A DNA stretch of 18,567 nt from an uncultured Bacteroidales bacterium (GTDB lineage: Bacteria; Bacteroidota; Bacteroidia; Bacteroidales; Muribaculaceae). The translations under genes and the position numbers were made by a program. This document shows positions 1 to 7,279 of the stretch, piece after piece (position 1 is the stretch's first letter; each line of letters begins with the position of its first letter). The DNA lies in assembly GCA_900542185.1 (NCBI GenBank), contig UQMZ01000057.1:1-18567 (forward strand), read 5' to 3'. Below the pieces are notes generated by a model, which was not told where the DNA came from, searched no databases, and worked only from the letters and a program-made list of their open reading frames with translations.

Positions 1-47
1 GAGATGAGCGCTAGTCTCGTGGGCTCGGAGATGTGTATAAGAGACAG
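1..47. other. Residual Illumina Nextera i7 adapter (not genomic)
   Basis: Positions 14-47 match the 34-base Nextera read-2 transposase adapter, ending in the mosaic-end core AGATGTGTATAAGAGACAG. Positions 1-5 (GAGAT) match the end of the P7 oligo. Positions 6-13 (GAGCGCTA) occupy the i7 index slot and, from memory, are the reverse complement of Nextera XT index N723 (TAGCGCTC). The real insert therefore begins at about position 48. Any reading frame crossing this point is artificial. The match rests on my recollection of the published adapter sequence, but the length and order of the parts leave little doubt. Confidence 0.97.
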
Positions 48-287
48 ATATTGTCTGTCAATACTTTAGATTTCTTGAAAATCATGGATGTTCCCTTTTT
101 GCACACCCGGACATTTGCGGTGATTTTCTTTGCTTCGCAACATGCACCGGCTTTAAGCCGACATGCATTAAGAAATCACACGCGAATTACATTTCAATGT
201 TCTTCGTATATCTACAATGCAAAAGTAGCTATAAAAGTCTGATTTCAGGCTGTTTTCAGCGTTAAAAATTCCATATGCAGTGGCCGT
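48..287. other. Non-coding contig start downstream of the AlbA_2 gene
   Basis: About 240 bases between the adapter and the stop of the minus-strand gene at 288. It is AT-rich and I see no credible gene in it. The 69-codon plus-strand frame at 33-242 starts inside the adapter and resembles nothing known to me. The one notable structure is an imperfect nested palindrome at 121-178, listed separately. Confidence 0.6.
121..178 (-). terminator. Imperfect long hairpin, possible terminator or cruciform
   Basis: The outer arms TGATTTTCTT (121-130) and AAGAAATCA (170-178) pair with one bulge. Inside them ATGCA pairs with TGCAT, and the core is the near-perfect palindrome CGGCTT-T-AAGCCG (148-160). 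A small TTGC-TTC-GCAA hairpin (130-140) sits in the left arm. It lies about 110 bases after the stop of the minus-strand AlbA_2 gene, so a terminator role is possible. There is no clean U-run, so this is uncertain. The left side may be truncated because the contig begins nearby. Confidence 0.35.
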
Positions 288-1715
288 TTACAGACTGAAA
301 TAGCCTCCTGTCTTATTTGAGCCTCGGTACTCGACAAAGCCCATCTCTCCCAAGGCTTTCAAAGCTCTTTTCACTGTCGCCTCACTTTTCCCAATAATCG
401 GAACAATGTTTTTACGACTTATACCCGGATGCTCTTTAACAATGACAAGTATATTATTTTCAACTTCCGAAAGCAATTTTATCGGGTCATTTATCGGGTC
501 ATTTATCGGGTCATGATTTTGACCCGGTAAATCCGGGCGCATAAATATCACTTTGACCATGCCTCTCTCATCGGTTACTCTCGGCTGTGGTAGCCCTACA
601 CGCTTACACTCCTCGAATATCATTGACAGACCTCTGCCCCAATGCTCGATTACTCCACTGTAATACATAACGCGGGCAATGGTTTCGTTTGGCGGTTCCG
701 ATGTATGTGAGGCGAGTATCTGGGAGCCATATATAAGTTGATCCGCCGGTATTTCTTCGGGAAGCATACCTGCATTTTCAATCTCTATTCGGTCATCATA
801 TATTGCAACGCCTACGGACGCAGGCTTTCTCCAGTCCATATGTGCCAATGCGTTGGCACAGCACTCTCGTAAAGCGATTATCGGCACTTCCAATTCGTCC
901 TTTCGATACATACCCTCCATTCGGCTTGTTACCGAAAGATGCTTCAGGAAGAAAGGAGTGACTTCGTTGAGCAAATCAAAGATATTTCCCTCAATCTGCT
1001 GGTTGTCGATAAACTCACGTTTGTCCCTACCTCGGAAACGGGCAAGACGGATGATACAGTTGTGATAGTAAAAGAAGTCCTTGCCGAAAAGAACGGCGGC
1101 GGCATTGTTATAGACACCGTTCTTAAGCACCTTGAATTTTTCAAGAATGGCAATCGGATCGCGGGTATATGCCCCATCCTTCAACCTTCCTAATTCAAGA
1201 GCCTGCCGAATAGCCCAATGAATACGGCTCTCGTCAAGATCATCAAATTTCAAATTCTCGTTAGGTAACGCATCCCATTTATATTTAAGACCGCCGCGGT
1301 TCATAATCATACGCGAATATTTATCGTGCGGCATGACAGATGTAACACTGTCGTGTCGTTGATAAGGTCTGCCATCGTATGAATATGGTCTGTCGGGATT
1401 ATTTCCATCTGCTTCAAATACAATCAGTCGTTTCTCCGAATCTTTCAGCTTGATATATTTCTGTCGGATTTCAACGGAAGGCTCGAAGCGGCGCAGTGCC
1501 TCTCCAATCATGCGGGTTGTCTTGTCTCCGATTTCCTGTCCGATGATCTTGCCTGAATTTTTAATACCAAAGATTACAATACCTCCGGTGCCGTTGAGCA
1601 TACCGCACAATGTTTCCATGCCTCGGTCAAGTTGCCCTGTGGTTTCCTTGAACTCAACGTCAACGCCTTCATGGTTTTCAGCCAAATGCTGTATGTAGCC
1701 TAAATCAATTGCCAT
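288..1715 (-). CDS. AlbA_2 domain / ATPase-like putative transcriptional regulator
   Basis: 475-residue cytoplasmic protein with no signal peptide. The N-terminal AlbA_2 (Schlafen-like) domain covers about residues 15-135, with EFKE and the glycine-rich GTGGIVIFGI. The HATPase_c_4-like region is about 278-366, with ECCANALAH (278-292 region), the turn ENAGMLP and GRGLSMI. A winged-helix domain at about 413-470 (GISRKNIV, SEATVKRALKALGEMGFVEY) ends the protein. The family is often annotated as 'ATP-dependent DNA helicase RecG-like' or 'ATP-binding protein', but there are no helicase motifs. Its members are thought to be regulators, and the ligand and target are unknown. A DPIN tandem repeat (402-412) links the ATPase-like and HTH parts. 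The start is supported by a -7 box (1738-1745) about 20 nt upstream. It is transcribed alone and is not part of the PUL. It may be accessory cargo. Confidence 0.85.
   Translation of the reverse strand: MAIDLGYIQHLAENHEGVDVEFKETTGQLDRGMETLCGMLNGTGGIVIFGIKNSGKIIGQEIGDKTTRMIGEALRRFEPSVEIRQKYIKLKDSEKRLIVFEADGNNPDRPYSYDGRPYQRHDSVTSVMPHDKYSRMIMNRGGLKYKWDALPNENLKFDDLDESRIHWAIRQALELGRLKDGAYTRDPIAILEKFKVLKNGVYNNAAAVLFGKDFFYYHNCIIRLARFRGRDKREFIDNQQIEGNIFDLLNEVTPFFLKHLSVTSRMEGMYRKDELEVPIIALRECCANALAHMDWRKPASVGVAIYDDRIEIENAGMLPEEIPADQLIYGSQILASHTSEPPNETIARVMYYSGVIEHWGRGLSMIFEECKRVGLPQPRVTDERGMVKVIFMRPDLPGQNHDPINDPINDPIKLLSEVENNILVIVKEHPGISRKNIVPIIGKSEATVKRALKALGEMGFVEYRGSNKTGGYFSL
481..514 (-). repeat. 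12-bp in-frame tandem repeat coding DPIN-DPIN-DPI
   Basis: ATCGGGTCATTT occurs twice in full and once as its first 10 bases. On the coding (minus) strand it encodes the Asp-Pro-Ile-Asn linker between the ATPase-like domain and the winged helix of the AlbA_2 protein. Because the unit is 12 bp, copy-number change would alter linker length without a frameshift. Confidence 0.9.
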
Positions 1716-1737
1716 ATATTCAGTGGTATTGTATATG

Positions 1738-1770
1738 CAAAGTTACAAAAATATATTGAGATTCAGGCAA
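1738..1770 (-). promoter_or_regulatory. Bacteroidota-type promoter of the AlbA_2 gene
   Basis: On the minus strand TAACTTTG (1738-1745) fits the Bacteroidota -7 consensus TAnnTTTG. A TTG (1768-1770) lies 22 nt upstream as a candidate -33 element, slightly more than the usual spacing. The predicted transcript start is near 1733, giving an untranslated leader of about 18 nt before the ATG at 1715. Confidence 0.6.
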
Positions 1771-1977
1771 CTTATAGTTCACGCACTGAGTAAATGAGCA
1801 TTTAAGAATGATTGAAATATATGATTGTCCGTTTTCCATTCCGAATTTACTGCAAATTTACAGTATTTATGGAATACAAACGTAAATCAGATTAGAGAAC
1901 AAAACTCACATCCTCAATAGGGAAGTACTGCCAAAACTGCGAGAGGCGTGGCGGCTCACGGTGTTGCCGTAGGCTAT

Positions 1978-1996
1978 GCCGTCAGAGGGTGACGGC
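1978..1996. repeat. Perfect 7-bp stem hairpin
   Basis: GCCGTCA (1978-1984) and TGACGGC (1990-1996) form a perfect 7-bp stem with the loop GAGGG. There is no U-run on either side, so a classic terminator is unlikely. It lies just beyond the stop of the small frame at 2035-2169. Its function is unknown. Confidence 0.5.
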
Positions 1997-2034
1997 GAAG
2001 CAGGCTTCACTGGCACCCTCCGACCGCACGCCGA

Positions 2035-2169
2035 CTATGGGAGCCCGCTGAACACCGACTGCCCTTTGATAAGGAATTTGAGCCGCCGCGCCACTCTCCG
2101 TTTGTTACGGCCCACGGCGGCAAAGAACGTGTCGCTTACGATCACTCCATAAATTCCGGGGTCGTCCAC
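2035..2169 (-). CDS. Possible small protein or remnant, 44 residues, unknown
   Basis: A minus-strand frame runs from a TAA at 2185-2187 to a TAG at 2035-2037. A GTG at 2169 would give a 44-residue, strongly basic protein. It begins VDDPGIYGVIVSDTFFAAVG, then has an Arg/Lys-rich stretch (NKRRVARRLKF), and ends GQSVFSGLP. The composition looks protein-like rather than random. There is no ATG and no clear ribosome site, so it may instead be the C-terminal end of a decayed gene. I do not recognise the family. It sits in the GC-rich block of the gene-poor region. Confidence 0.3.
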   Translation of the reverse strand: MDDPGIYGVIVSDTFFAAVGRNKRRVARRLKFLIKGQSVFSGLP

Positions 2170-2313
2170 GACACATACATTGCCTTATACCGGGGCTGTC
2201 ATAGCGATTTCTAACGAAATTATAGACACAGTCATCGGTGAGAAATTATAACATACATTAGTTTTCGGAAATGATTGTGGGGCATTGCTATTTTTTATGG
2301 ATAGCATTTTCTG

Positions 2314-2610
2314 TATGTCTGTCCTTCAGTGTCCCCCACCGGGGCGATGCCAGCTCCATGTTTCGTGCGGATTATAATCATAGTTCAAAGTCTGTTCGCT
2401 CGGAGTTGATGAACACGCCGGGACGGGGTATTCTTTTGCATTCGCCTGAAAAAATCTCCACAGCTCCCGTTGGTCGGTAGTATTTTTTCCGGCGAGTGCA
2501 GAACACCCCTTTTCTCCCGTCGTGCAAGTGTGTCAACGAGCGAACAAACTTCAAACAGCGATTATACGCATTAAAAAAATATCGCTTTATGACACTGAAC
2601 GACAGACATA
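2314..2610. repeat. Imperfect ~300-bp inverted repeat
   Basis: Three matched segment pairs lie in mirror order. 2314-2333 pairs with 2591-2610 (19 of 20). 2390-2402 pairs with 2537-2549 (12 of 13). 2437-2455 pairs with 2482-2500 (17 of 19). The centre (2456-2481) is a 26-nt spacer. Segments between the pairs are also loosely alike, so this looks like a diverged head-to-head duplication with arms of about 140 bp. No transposase lies inside it. It could be a MITE-like element, a recombination site or an RNA structure. Short frames on both strands across it look like by-products of the symmetry. Confidence 0.75.
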
Positions 2611-2640
2611 TCAAAAATACGAACAAGCGGTAATAGCACA

Positions 2641-2686
2641 GAGTGGGCATCTTCGTCCACTCCCGACCGCCCCACGTCGTTGGGCG
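2641..2686. repeat. Two adjacent short hairpins beside the rteB-like breakpoint
   Basis: GAGTGG (2641-2646) pairs with CCACTC (2657-2662). CGCCC (2668-2672) pairs with GGGCG (2682-2686). They sit between the outer edge of the inverted repeat and the point where the rteB-like reading frame breaks (about 2703). Their function is unknown. Confidence 0.4.
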
Positions 2687-2699
2687 TTCACCAACACCA

Positions 2700-3200
2700 T
2701 CAACCACCCATGCCGCTTTCTCCGAATATTATCACATTGGCGTCAGTCGAGGCTATGCGCGTGATTTCACTCTCTATGCGTTGAAACTCCTTGCTTGGGC
2801 GATGAATCAGTAATTCATCTGCGGATGCGGTGTCAAGATTACTGATGTATTTTTGCACCGTTTCCACAAGCTGCTTGTCAATGGCAGCTCGTTGTATTAC
2901 ATCTACGGCACATCCGCTTCGTACCAACTTCAGCAAATCGCTCGGATTCAGATTATTCACAACGGCAATAACGGGGAAATTGTATCCCTCGCATTTCTGC
3001 CAGTTGATTAACTCCTGCGCTGTCCCGTGGGCGAATTTCATCGCCGCGACCACTACAGCGCCAGGTGGCAGCTTTGCCACCGCTTCCTTTGCTGCCTCCA
3101 TATTATCGACGACAATCGGCTCATAACCATGCTTGACGAGCAAGCCAGACATAAGCCGACGTCCGGATTCGGAGGCATCAACAATTAGTACCTTATTCAT
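2700..3200 (-). pseudogene. Truncated RteB-like sigma-54-type regulator (N-terminal part)
   Basis: 166 residues remain of what in full-length relatives (RteB/NtrC-type regulators of Bacteroides conjugative transposons) is a receiver, an AAA+ sigma-54-interaction domain and a Fis-type HTH. Residues 1-120 form a receiver-like fold (MNKVLIVDASES start). The linker ends at the beginning of the AAA+ domain. The sequence stops inside Walker A: GESGMG is intact, but the lysine codon is replaced by Gly and a TGA follows. The ATPase and DNA-binding parts are absent. The usual receiver phosphoacceptor position holds Ala (A52/A53 in VVVAAMKF), so it would be a pseudo-receiver. No rteA-like kinase lies upstream; the PUL terminator does. 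It is probably non-functional, or at most a stand-alone receiver-like protein. The exact parent family is recalled, not searched. Confidence 0.75.
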
Positions 3201-3221
3201 TGTTTATATTTATGTTATAAA

Positions 3222-3253
3222 CAGAGGAGTCCTCTTTTACGGGAACTCCTCTG
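3222..3253 (-). terminator. Terminator of the PUL operon
   Basis: CAGAGGAGT (3222-3230) and ACTCCTCTG (3245-3253) form a perfect 9-bp stem with a 14-nt loop. On the minus strand it is followed by a short T-rich run (TTTATAA). It lies about 90 nt after the GH97 stop codon and just before the start of the rteB-like fragment. It should end the susC-to-GH97 transcript. Confidence 0.75.
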
Positions 3254-3342
3254 CAATAGCCAATCATTTTTTACCTTAAATATCGTGCCCTGTTATTAGA
3301 TTAGATTTCTTGTATAAGTATATATGAAGGCTCCTTGAATTA

Positions 3343-5463
3343 TTATATCTGTTTAATTGATATAGCATAACCACCTCCGGGCGCTGCTTTCATTCTTAAT
3401 TTTGTCTTTGCATTAACTTTTTTTGAGGTAATGGTATATGCCTGTGGATTGGTCAAGTAGTTGGCATCCGACGCATCAGCATAAATTGTCGCCTCATATT
3501 TCTTATTGGGGTCAAGAAAATCAAGCGAAAGAGTGGATTCATATCCATCCTCATTTGCAGTACAGCCAACATACCAGTCGTTTCCTCTTTTTGCTTTGCG
3601 GGCTACCACAATGTAGCGTCCCGGTTCAGCCGCAATATATCGACTTTCATCCCAATCTACGGGCACATCCTTTATGAATTGGAATGCGTCCATGAAGCGA
3701 TTATATACTTCAGGAACATCTGCTGCCATCTGGAGAGGACTATACATAGTTACATAAAGGGCCAGTTGACGCGCAAGCGTACTGTTAACGTGACCCTGAC
3801 TGTTCGGGTTAACCTTTTTCATGTCCATTTCGAATATACCGGGAGTATAATCCATCGGACCACCCTGAAGTCTGGTAAAAGGAAGAACCGTAGTGTGAGA
3901 GGGCTTATTTCCTGCGAAAGATTCATATTCAGTACCGCGTGCGCTTTCATTACCGATGAGATTAGGATATGTACGGCAAAGACCGGTGGGACGGACCGCT
4001 TCGTGGGCATTGACCATAATGTGATGCTTTGCGGCCTCTGTCACAGCATACAGATAATGGTTGTTCAGCCACTGGCCGTAGTGATGTTCGCCACGGGGAA
4101 TCATGTTGCCCACATAGCCGCTTTTAACAGCATTATAGCCATATTTATTCATTAGATTGTATGCCTGCTCCATGTGGCGTTCATAGTTGCGTACAGAACC
4201 GGATGTCTCATGATGCATCATTAACTTCACGCCTTTTGAATGTGCATATTCATTAAGCATCTTGATGTCAAAATCAGGATAAGGAGTCACGAAGTCGAAA
4301 ACGTAATCTTTAGAGTGTCCGAACCAATCTTCCCATCCAACATTCCAGCCTTCCACCAGGACTTGGTCAAATCCATGCTCGGCCGCAAAGTCAATGTATT
4401 TCTTCACGTTATCATTATTCGCCGGATGTTGTCCGTGAGGTTTGGTTTTGGTGTAGTCAATCTGGTCCAGCTTGACAGATGGAAGATCATTGGTATATGA
4501 CCATTGTTTGCCGCCGCCGATCATTTCCCACCATACGCCCACATACTTAACTGGCTTGATCCATGATGTGTCATCGTAGGCACATGGATCGTTCAGATTT
4601 AGAATCAGATTGGAAGAAAGCATGTCACGGGCATCGTCACTTACCATTACAGTGCGCCAAGGTGAATGGCACGGAGACTGAAGATGACCTTTGTTGCCCT
4701 GAGCGTCAGGAGTGAGCCATGATGAGAACACGAAATTCCTGTCATCAAGGTCAAGATGCATACAGGAGTAATCAACGAGCGCCGCTTCATGAATGTTTAT
4801 ATAGAGACCGTCGTCTGTTTTCAGCTGAAGAGAGGTTTGCACTCCTGTGGGAGAAAATTGAGTCTGCGACGCATTGCTGCAAATTGCATCCTTCATCTTT
4901 CCTCGTATTTCGGAAAGTCGGCTCTCCGTATAATCATATTCCTGTGTGTCATAATCGCCGGCGATCCACCAAGCGATATGGTCTCCGGTCATGGCAAACT
5001 CGCTGTGTTCCTCCTTTATGACAAAATATACCAGATTAGGCTGTGTCGGGAACTCATACCTGAACCCGACGCCATCATCGTAAACCCTGAACCTGATGTC
5101 CATCAGCCTATCCGTATCACGTTGGCGCAGATGCGCCAGCAGTTCCCTGTAGTTGTTGCGTATATGACTGTTCTCGCCCCATACCGGCTGCCAAGTCTCG
5201 TCGTACGACAGGGTATCCGTACCGATAATCTCAAAGTCAGACATTAATGAGGGACCATCCGCGAGTTCAAGTCCGAGGCCTGAAGCGAGTACCACTGGAC
5301 GAGTCTTGTAATTGACCTTGTATTCCGGTCTCCCGCCCTCCCTGAGGCCGAAGTCAACGGTAATGTCACCCGATGGGGACATTACCGAAGTGACATATGC
5401 CTCGGCTGTAAGCGGAACCATGAACAAGGAGGCAATGAGAATACTTTGTTTCAGTTTATTCAT
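3343..5463 (-). CDS. GH97 alpha-glucosidase, SusB-like
   Basis: 706 residues, close to SusB of B. thetaiotaomicron (738). It hydrolyses alpha-glucosidic links from the non-reducing end and would release glucose from imported oligosaccharides. A Sec signal peptide (cut after about residue 22, LTAEA) puts it in the periplasm. It has an N-terminal beta-domain to about 290, a catalytic barrel at about 300-590 and a C-terminal beta-domain. All key SusB glutamates recur with a constant offset of 20: E419 (HHET), E488 (NAHEA), E506 (GNE, calcium ligand) and E512 (GTEYE, general acid). This marks the inverting branch of the family; the Asp nucleophile of the retaining branch is missing (KSGYVGN). It is the last gene of the operon, 7 nt after the GH66 stop. 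With GH66 beside it, alpha-1,6-gluco-oligosaccharides are the likely substrate, but alpha-1,4 activity cannot be excluded. Confidence 0.93.
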   Translation of the reverse strand: MNKLKQSILIASLFMVPLTAEAYVTSVMSPSGDITVDFGLREGGRPEYKVNYKTRPVVLASGLGLELADGPSLMSDFEIIGTDTLSYDETWQPVWGENSHIRNNYRELLAHLRQRDTDRLMDIRFRVYDDGVGFRYEFPTQPNLVYFVIKEEHSEFAMTGDHIAWWIAGDYDTQEYDYTESRLSEIRGKMKDAICSNASQTQFSPTGVQTSLQLKTDDGLYINIHEAALVDYSCMHLDLDDRNFVFSSWLTPDAQGNKGHLQSPCHSPWRTVMVSDDARDMLSSNLILNLNDPCAYDDTSWIKPVKYVGVWWEMIGGGKQWSYTNDLPSVKLDQIDYTKTKPHGQHPANNDNVKKYIDFAAEHGFDQVLVEGWNVGWEDWFGHSKDYVFDFVTPYPDFDIKMLNEYAHSKGVKLMMHHETSGSVRNYERHMEQAYNLMNKYGYNAVKSGYVGNMIPRGEHHYGQWLNNHYLYAVTEAAKHHIMVNAHEAVRPTGLCRTYPNLIGNESARGTEYESFAGNKPSHTTVLPFTRLQGGPMDYTPGIFEMDMKKVNPNSQGHVNSTLARQLALYVTMYSPLQMAADVPEVYNRFMDAFQFIKDVPVDWDESRYIAAEPGRYIVVARKAKRGNDWYVGCTANEDGYESTLSLDFLDPNKKYEATIYADASDANYLTNPQAYTITSKKVNAKTKLRMKAAPGGGYAISIKQI

Positions 5464-5470
5464 AAGTTGA

Positions 5471-7279
5471 TTATTCTATTACAATCATGTCCCAGTACTT
5501 GAGCGAAGGGACGGTAAAACTAAGCACCCCTTTGCTCAACGAAAAGGGAAGTTGTACCGATGCTCCTCCGTGGATATCAGGAGATGCCATCCAGACATTC
5601 TTGACATTCCCGTCCACTTTCATCGATACGGGCACATGGGTCTTGAGCAAAGGCTCGACCCTGCTGGCATTGAGGTCCCGCCACGACAGGTCATCGGTAT
5701 TTATGAAATTGAGCAGATGCACGATAGTCCTGCCGTCAACCTTGCGAGCGTATGTGGTTACGGTGCGGGCTTTGGGAGGCCATGCCTGGAATTTAACACG
5801 TTTCGACGCGTCATCACAACTAAGCGACACCTCTGTCTCCGAGGCGGTTCCTGTGCCACGGAGCAGATTCTGGTAGGCCGTCATGAAGTCGTAATAACGA
5901 ATCATGGCTGTCCGCAGATTCTCGTCCATGGCCAACGGCGAAGCCGGAAAATATTCACGCGACAGCATGTGGTCACCAAGCTCAAGATGCGAGCCGCCAA
6001 GCGCCATCATGACCGCATCGGCCATAATCACTCCGGGATTGTTAAAATATCCCTGATGCCTGTCGGCATAGTCGTAGTTCATATAGGCTGCGAAAACGGT
6101 AGAAAGTGTTCCGTTGCTATAGGCATCATTAGCCTTAATTACCTTATGCAGATCCTCGAACATATCTTCATCGTTCCAAAGCTCGTTATAACAGAAATCC
6201 ACCTTACCCGAACCAGCTATCTGCGATGCTCCATAACTGCTGACACTGTTCATTACAAGGCTTTTGTCCGGATGACGTGCTTTCATTGCATTGATGAACG
6301 AGCGGTAACCGTTAGGCAGATTAACGGTTTTGCCGTTATAGTCATAAAGTGTGCCCCGGTTGCCCAGCTGGTCAATCTGATAGCCGTCGAAATCAAACGA
6401 GGCATATACATCGTCATTGCGTTTGCCTATATATTCCTGCCATCCGGCATTGGCGGGATCCACAAGATAAATGTCACTTTTCCACGACGCGGGAAGCTGG
6501 TGGAAGTCGCGAGACCCGCGAGACGCATCCTTATAAAGGTTCCATGTCTCATCCACTCCGTCCTCCTTGGCGTCATCAAGAACACCGAAACAGAGGTTAT
6601 AGAATATCGACTTCATGCCATACGAATGCTGTACGTCGATATATCTGCGTACGACATCGGTCGATACCTCGCGGTTGGCTATATCGGTGTATGTATCCAG
6701 CAACGCGCCGGGAGTCCCGCCAAGAGGCCAATGGTGCTTGTAGTGCCAGTCCTGAAACTGCACTCCGTTGATGTGGCAGCGGTTCAGGTACTCCATCTCC
6801 GCCTCGATCAATCCCGGGGTGAGTTTCGAACGGTCGAAAGTGGCCACGAATCCATAGCGGGGATAGCGTTTCCAATCGCTGGAGACATCGACTGCTATGG
6901 TACCGTGAATTTCCTCCGTGCCGTCGCCCGGGCGATAGACATCCACCATGTATCCGGTATAGTCCACGGTCGGGGGTGTCCATGTCCAGGATGTGCCGTG
7001 TCCATCGTCCTCGGCCACTGTCTCCATTCCACGCCGATAACGTATGCGGTAACCATCCACAGGTGAGGAAGATGTAAATTTCACAGGCTGTCCGGGAGAA
7101 TACAAGGCACGGTCGGTCCTGAGGTCTATGTCGAGACGGGAAGTGACGGAGACAACTTTGTCCACGCCATTGTCAGGATCGGGACCATCCGGGTTATCCG
7201 GAGAGTCAGGTGCGGTGCTGCCGCAGGCCATGAAGGCCAACGACAGCACGAACGCAATGTTTGAGATCTTTAAATTCAT
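5471..7279 (-). CDS. GH66 endo-dextranase, surface lipoprotein
   Basis: 602 residues. The lipobox FMAC puts the lipidated cysteine at C19. It is followed by a Ser/Asp/Pro/Gly-rich acidic tail (about 20-40) typical of Bacteroidota surface-export signals. A beta-sandwich at about 45-135 precedes the catalytic barrel (about 140-480). The two catalytic residues of GH66 fit D303 (DGYQIDQLG, nucleophile) and E366 (CYNELW, acid/base), 63 residues apart against 68 in streptococcal dextranase as I recall it. A C-terminal beta-domain ends the protein. It should cut dextran internally at alpha-1,6 links at the cell surface. The alternative within the family is cycloisomaltooligosaccharide glucanotransferase, which is less likely in a PUL. 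Its ATG overlaps the stop of the SusE/F-like gene (TGATG), so translation is probably coupled. This enzyme is the strongest clue to the PUL substrate. Confidence 0.9.
   Translation of the reverse strand: MNLKISNIAFVLSLAFMACGSTAPDSPDNPDGPDPDNGVDKVVSVTSRLDIDLRTDRALYSPGQPVKFTSSSPVDGYRIRYRRGMETVAEDDGHGTSWTWTPPTVDYTGYMVDVYRPGDGTEEIHGTIAVDVSSDWKRYPRYGFVATFDRSKLTPGLIEAEMEYLNRCHINGVQFQDWHYKHHWPLGGTPGALLDTYTDIANREVSTDVVRRYIDVQHSYGMKSIFYNLCFGVLDDAKEDGVDETWNLYKDASRGSRDFHQLPASWKSDIYLVDPANAGWQEYIGKRNDDVYASFDFDGYQIDQLGNRGTLYDYNGKTVNLPNGYRSFINAMKARHPDKSLVMNSVSSYGASQIAGSGKVDFCYNELWNDEDMFEDLHKVIKANDAYSNGTLSTVFAAYMNYDYADRHQGYFNNPGVIMADAVMMALGGSHLELGDHMLSREYFPASPLAMDENLRTAMIRYYDFMTAYQNLLRGTGTASETEVSLSCDDASKRVKFQAWPPKARTVTTYARKVDGRTIVHLLNFINTDDLSWRDLNASRVEPLLKTHVPVSMKVDGNVKNVWMASPDIHGGASVQLPFSLSKGVLSFTVPSLKYWDMIVIE

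Larger units (their letters stand above)
1771..2313. other. Intergenic stretch with a GC-rich block, no clear gene
   Basis: 1771-1935 is AT-rich with nothing recognised beyond the promoter next to it. 1940-2170 is markedly more GC-rich and looks like former coding DNA or a conserved non-coding block. It holds a GCCGTCA-GAGGG-TGACGGC hairpin (1978-1996) and a small minus-strand frame (2035-2169), both listed separately. 2180-2313 is AT-rich again. I find no intact gene, tRNA or CRISPR repeat here. It may be debris of a mobile element. Confidence 0.5.

Noticed and set aside
33..242. 69-codon plus-strand frame at the contig start
   Set aside because: Its first codons come from the Nextera adapter, and the rest crosses a palindrome.
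481..514. Short repeats as a possible CRISPR array
   Set aside because: Units are 12 bp, directly adjacent without spacers and in frame within a gene.
1771..2313. Possible tRNA or other known RNA gene in the gene-poor region
   Set aside because: Hairpins are present, but I found no cloverleaf, CCA end or recognisable RNA family.
2378..2707. 109-codon minus-strand frame and overlapping plus-strand frames across the inverted repeat
   Set aside because: Frames on both strands arise from the symmetrical repeat. None has a convincing start or known domain, and the minus frame runs into the broken rteB-like gene.
3679..4155. 158-codon plus-strand frame opposite GH97
   Set aside because: Antisense shadow of a gene whose catalytic residues are all conserved.
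5552..7066. 504-codon plus-strand reading frame opposite the GH66 gene
   Set aside because: It is a mirror frame of a clearly recognised enzyme. Its predicted protein is rich in His, Ile, Val and Arg with no domain pattern.
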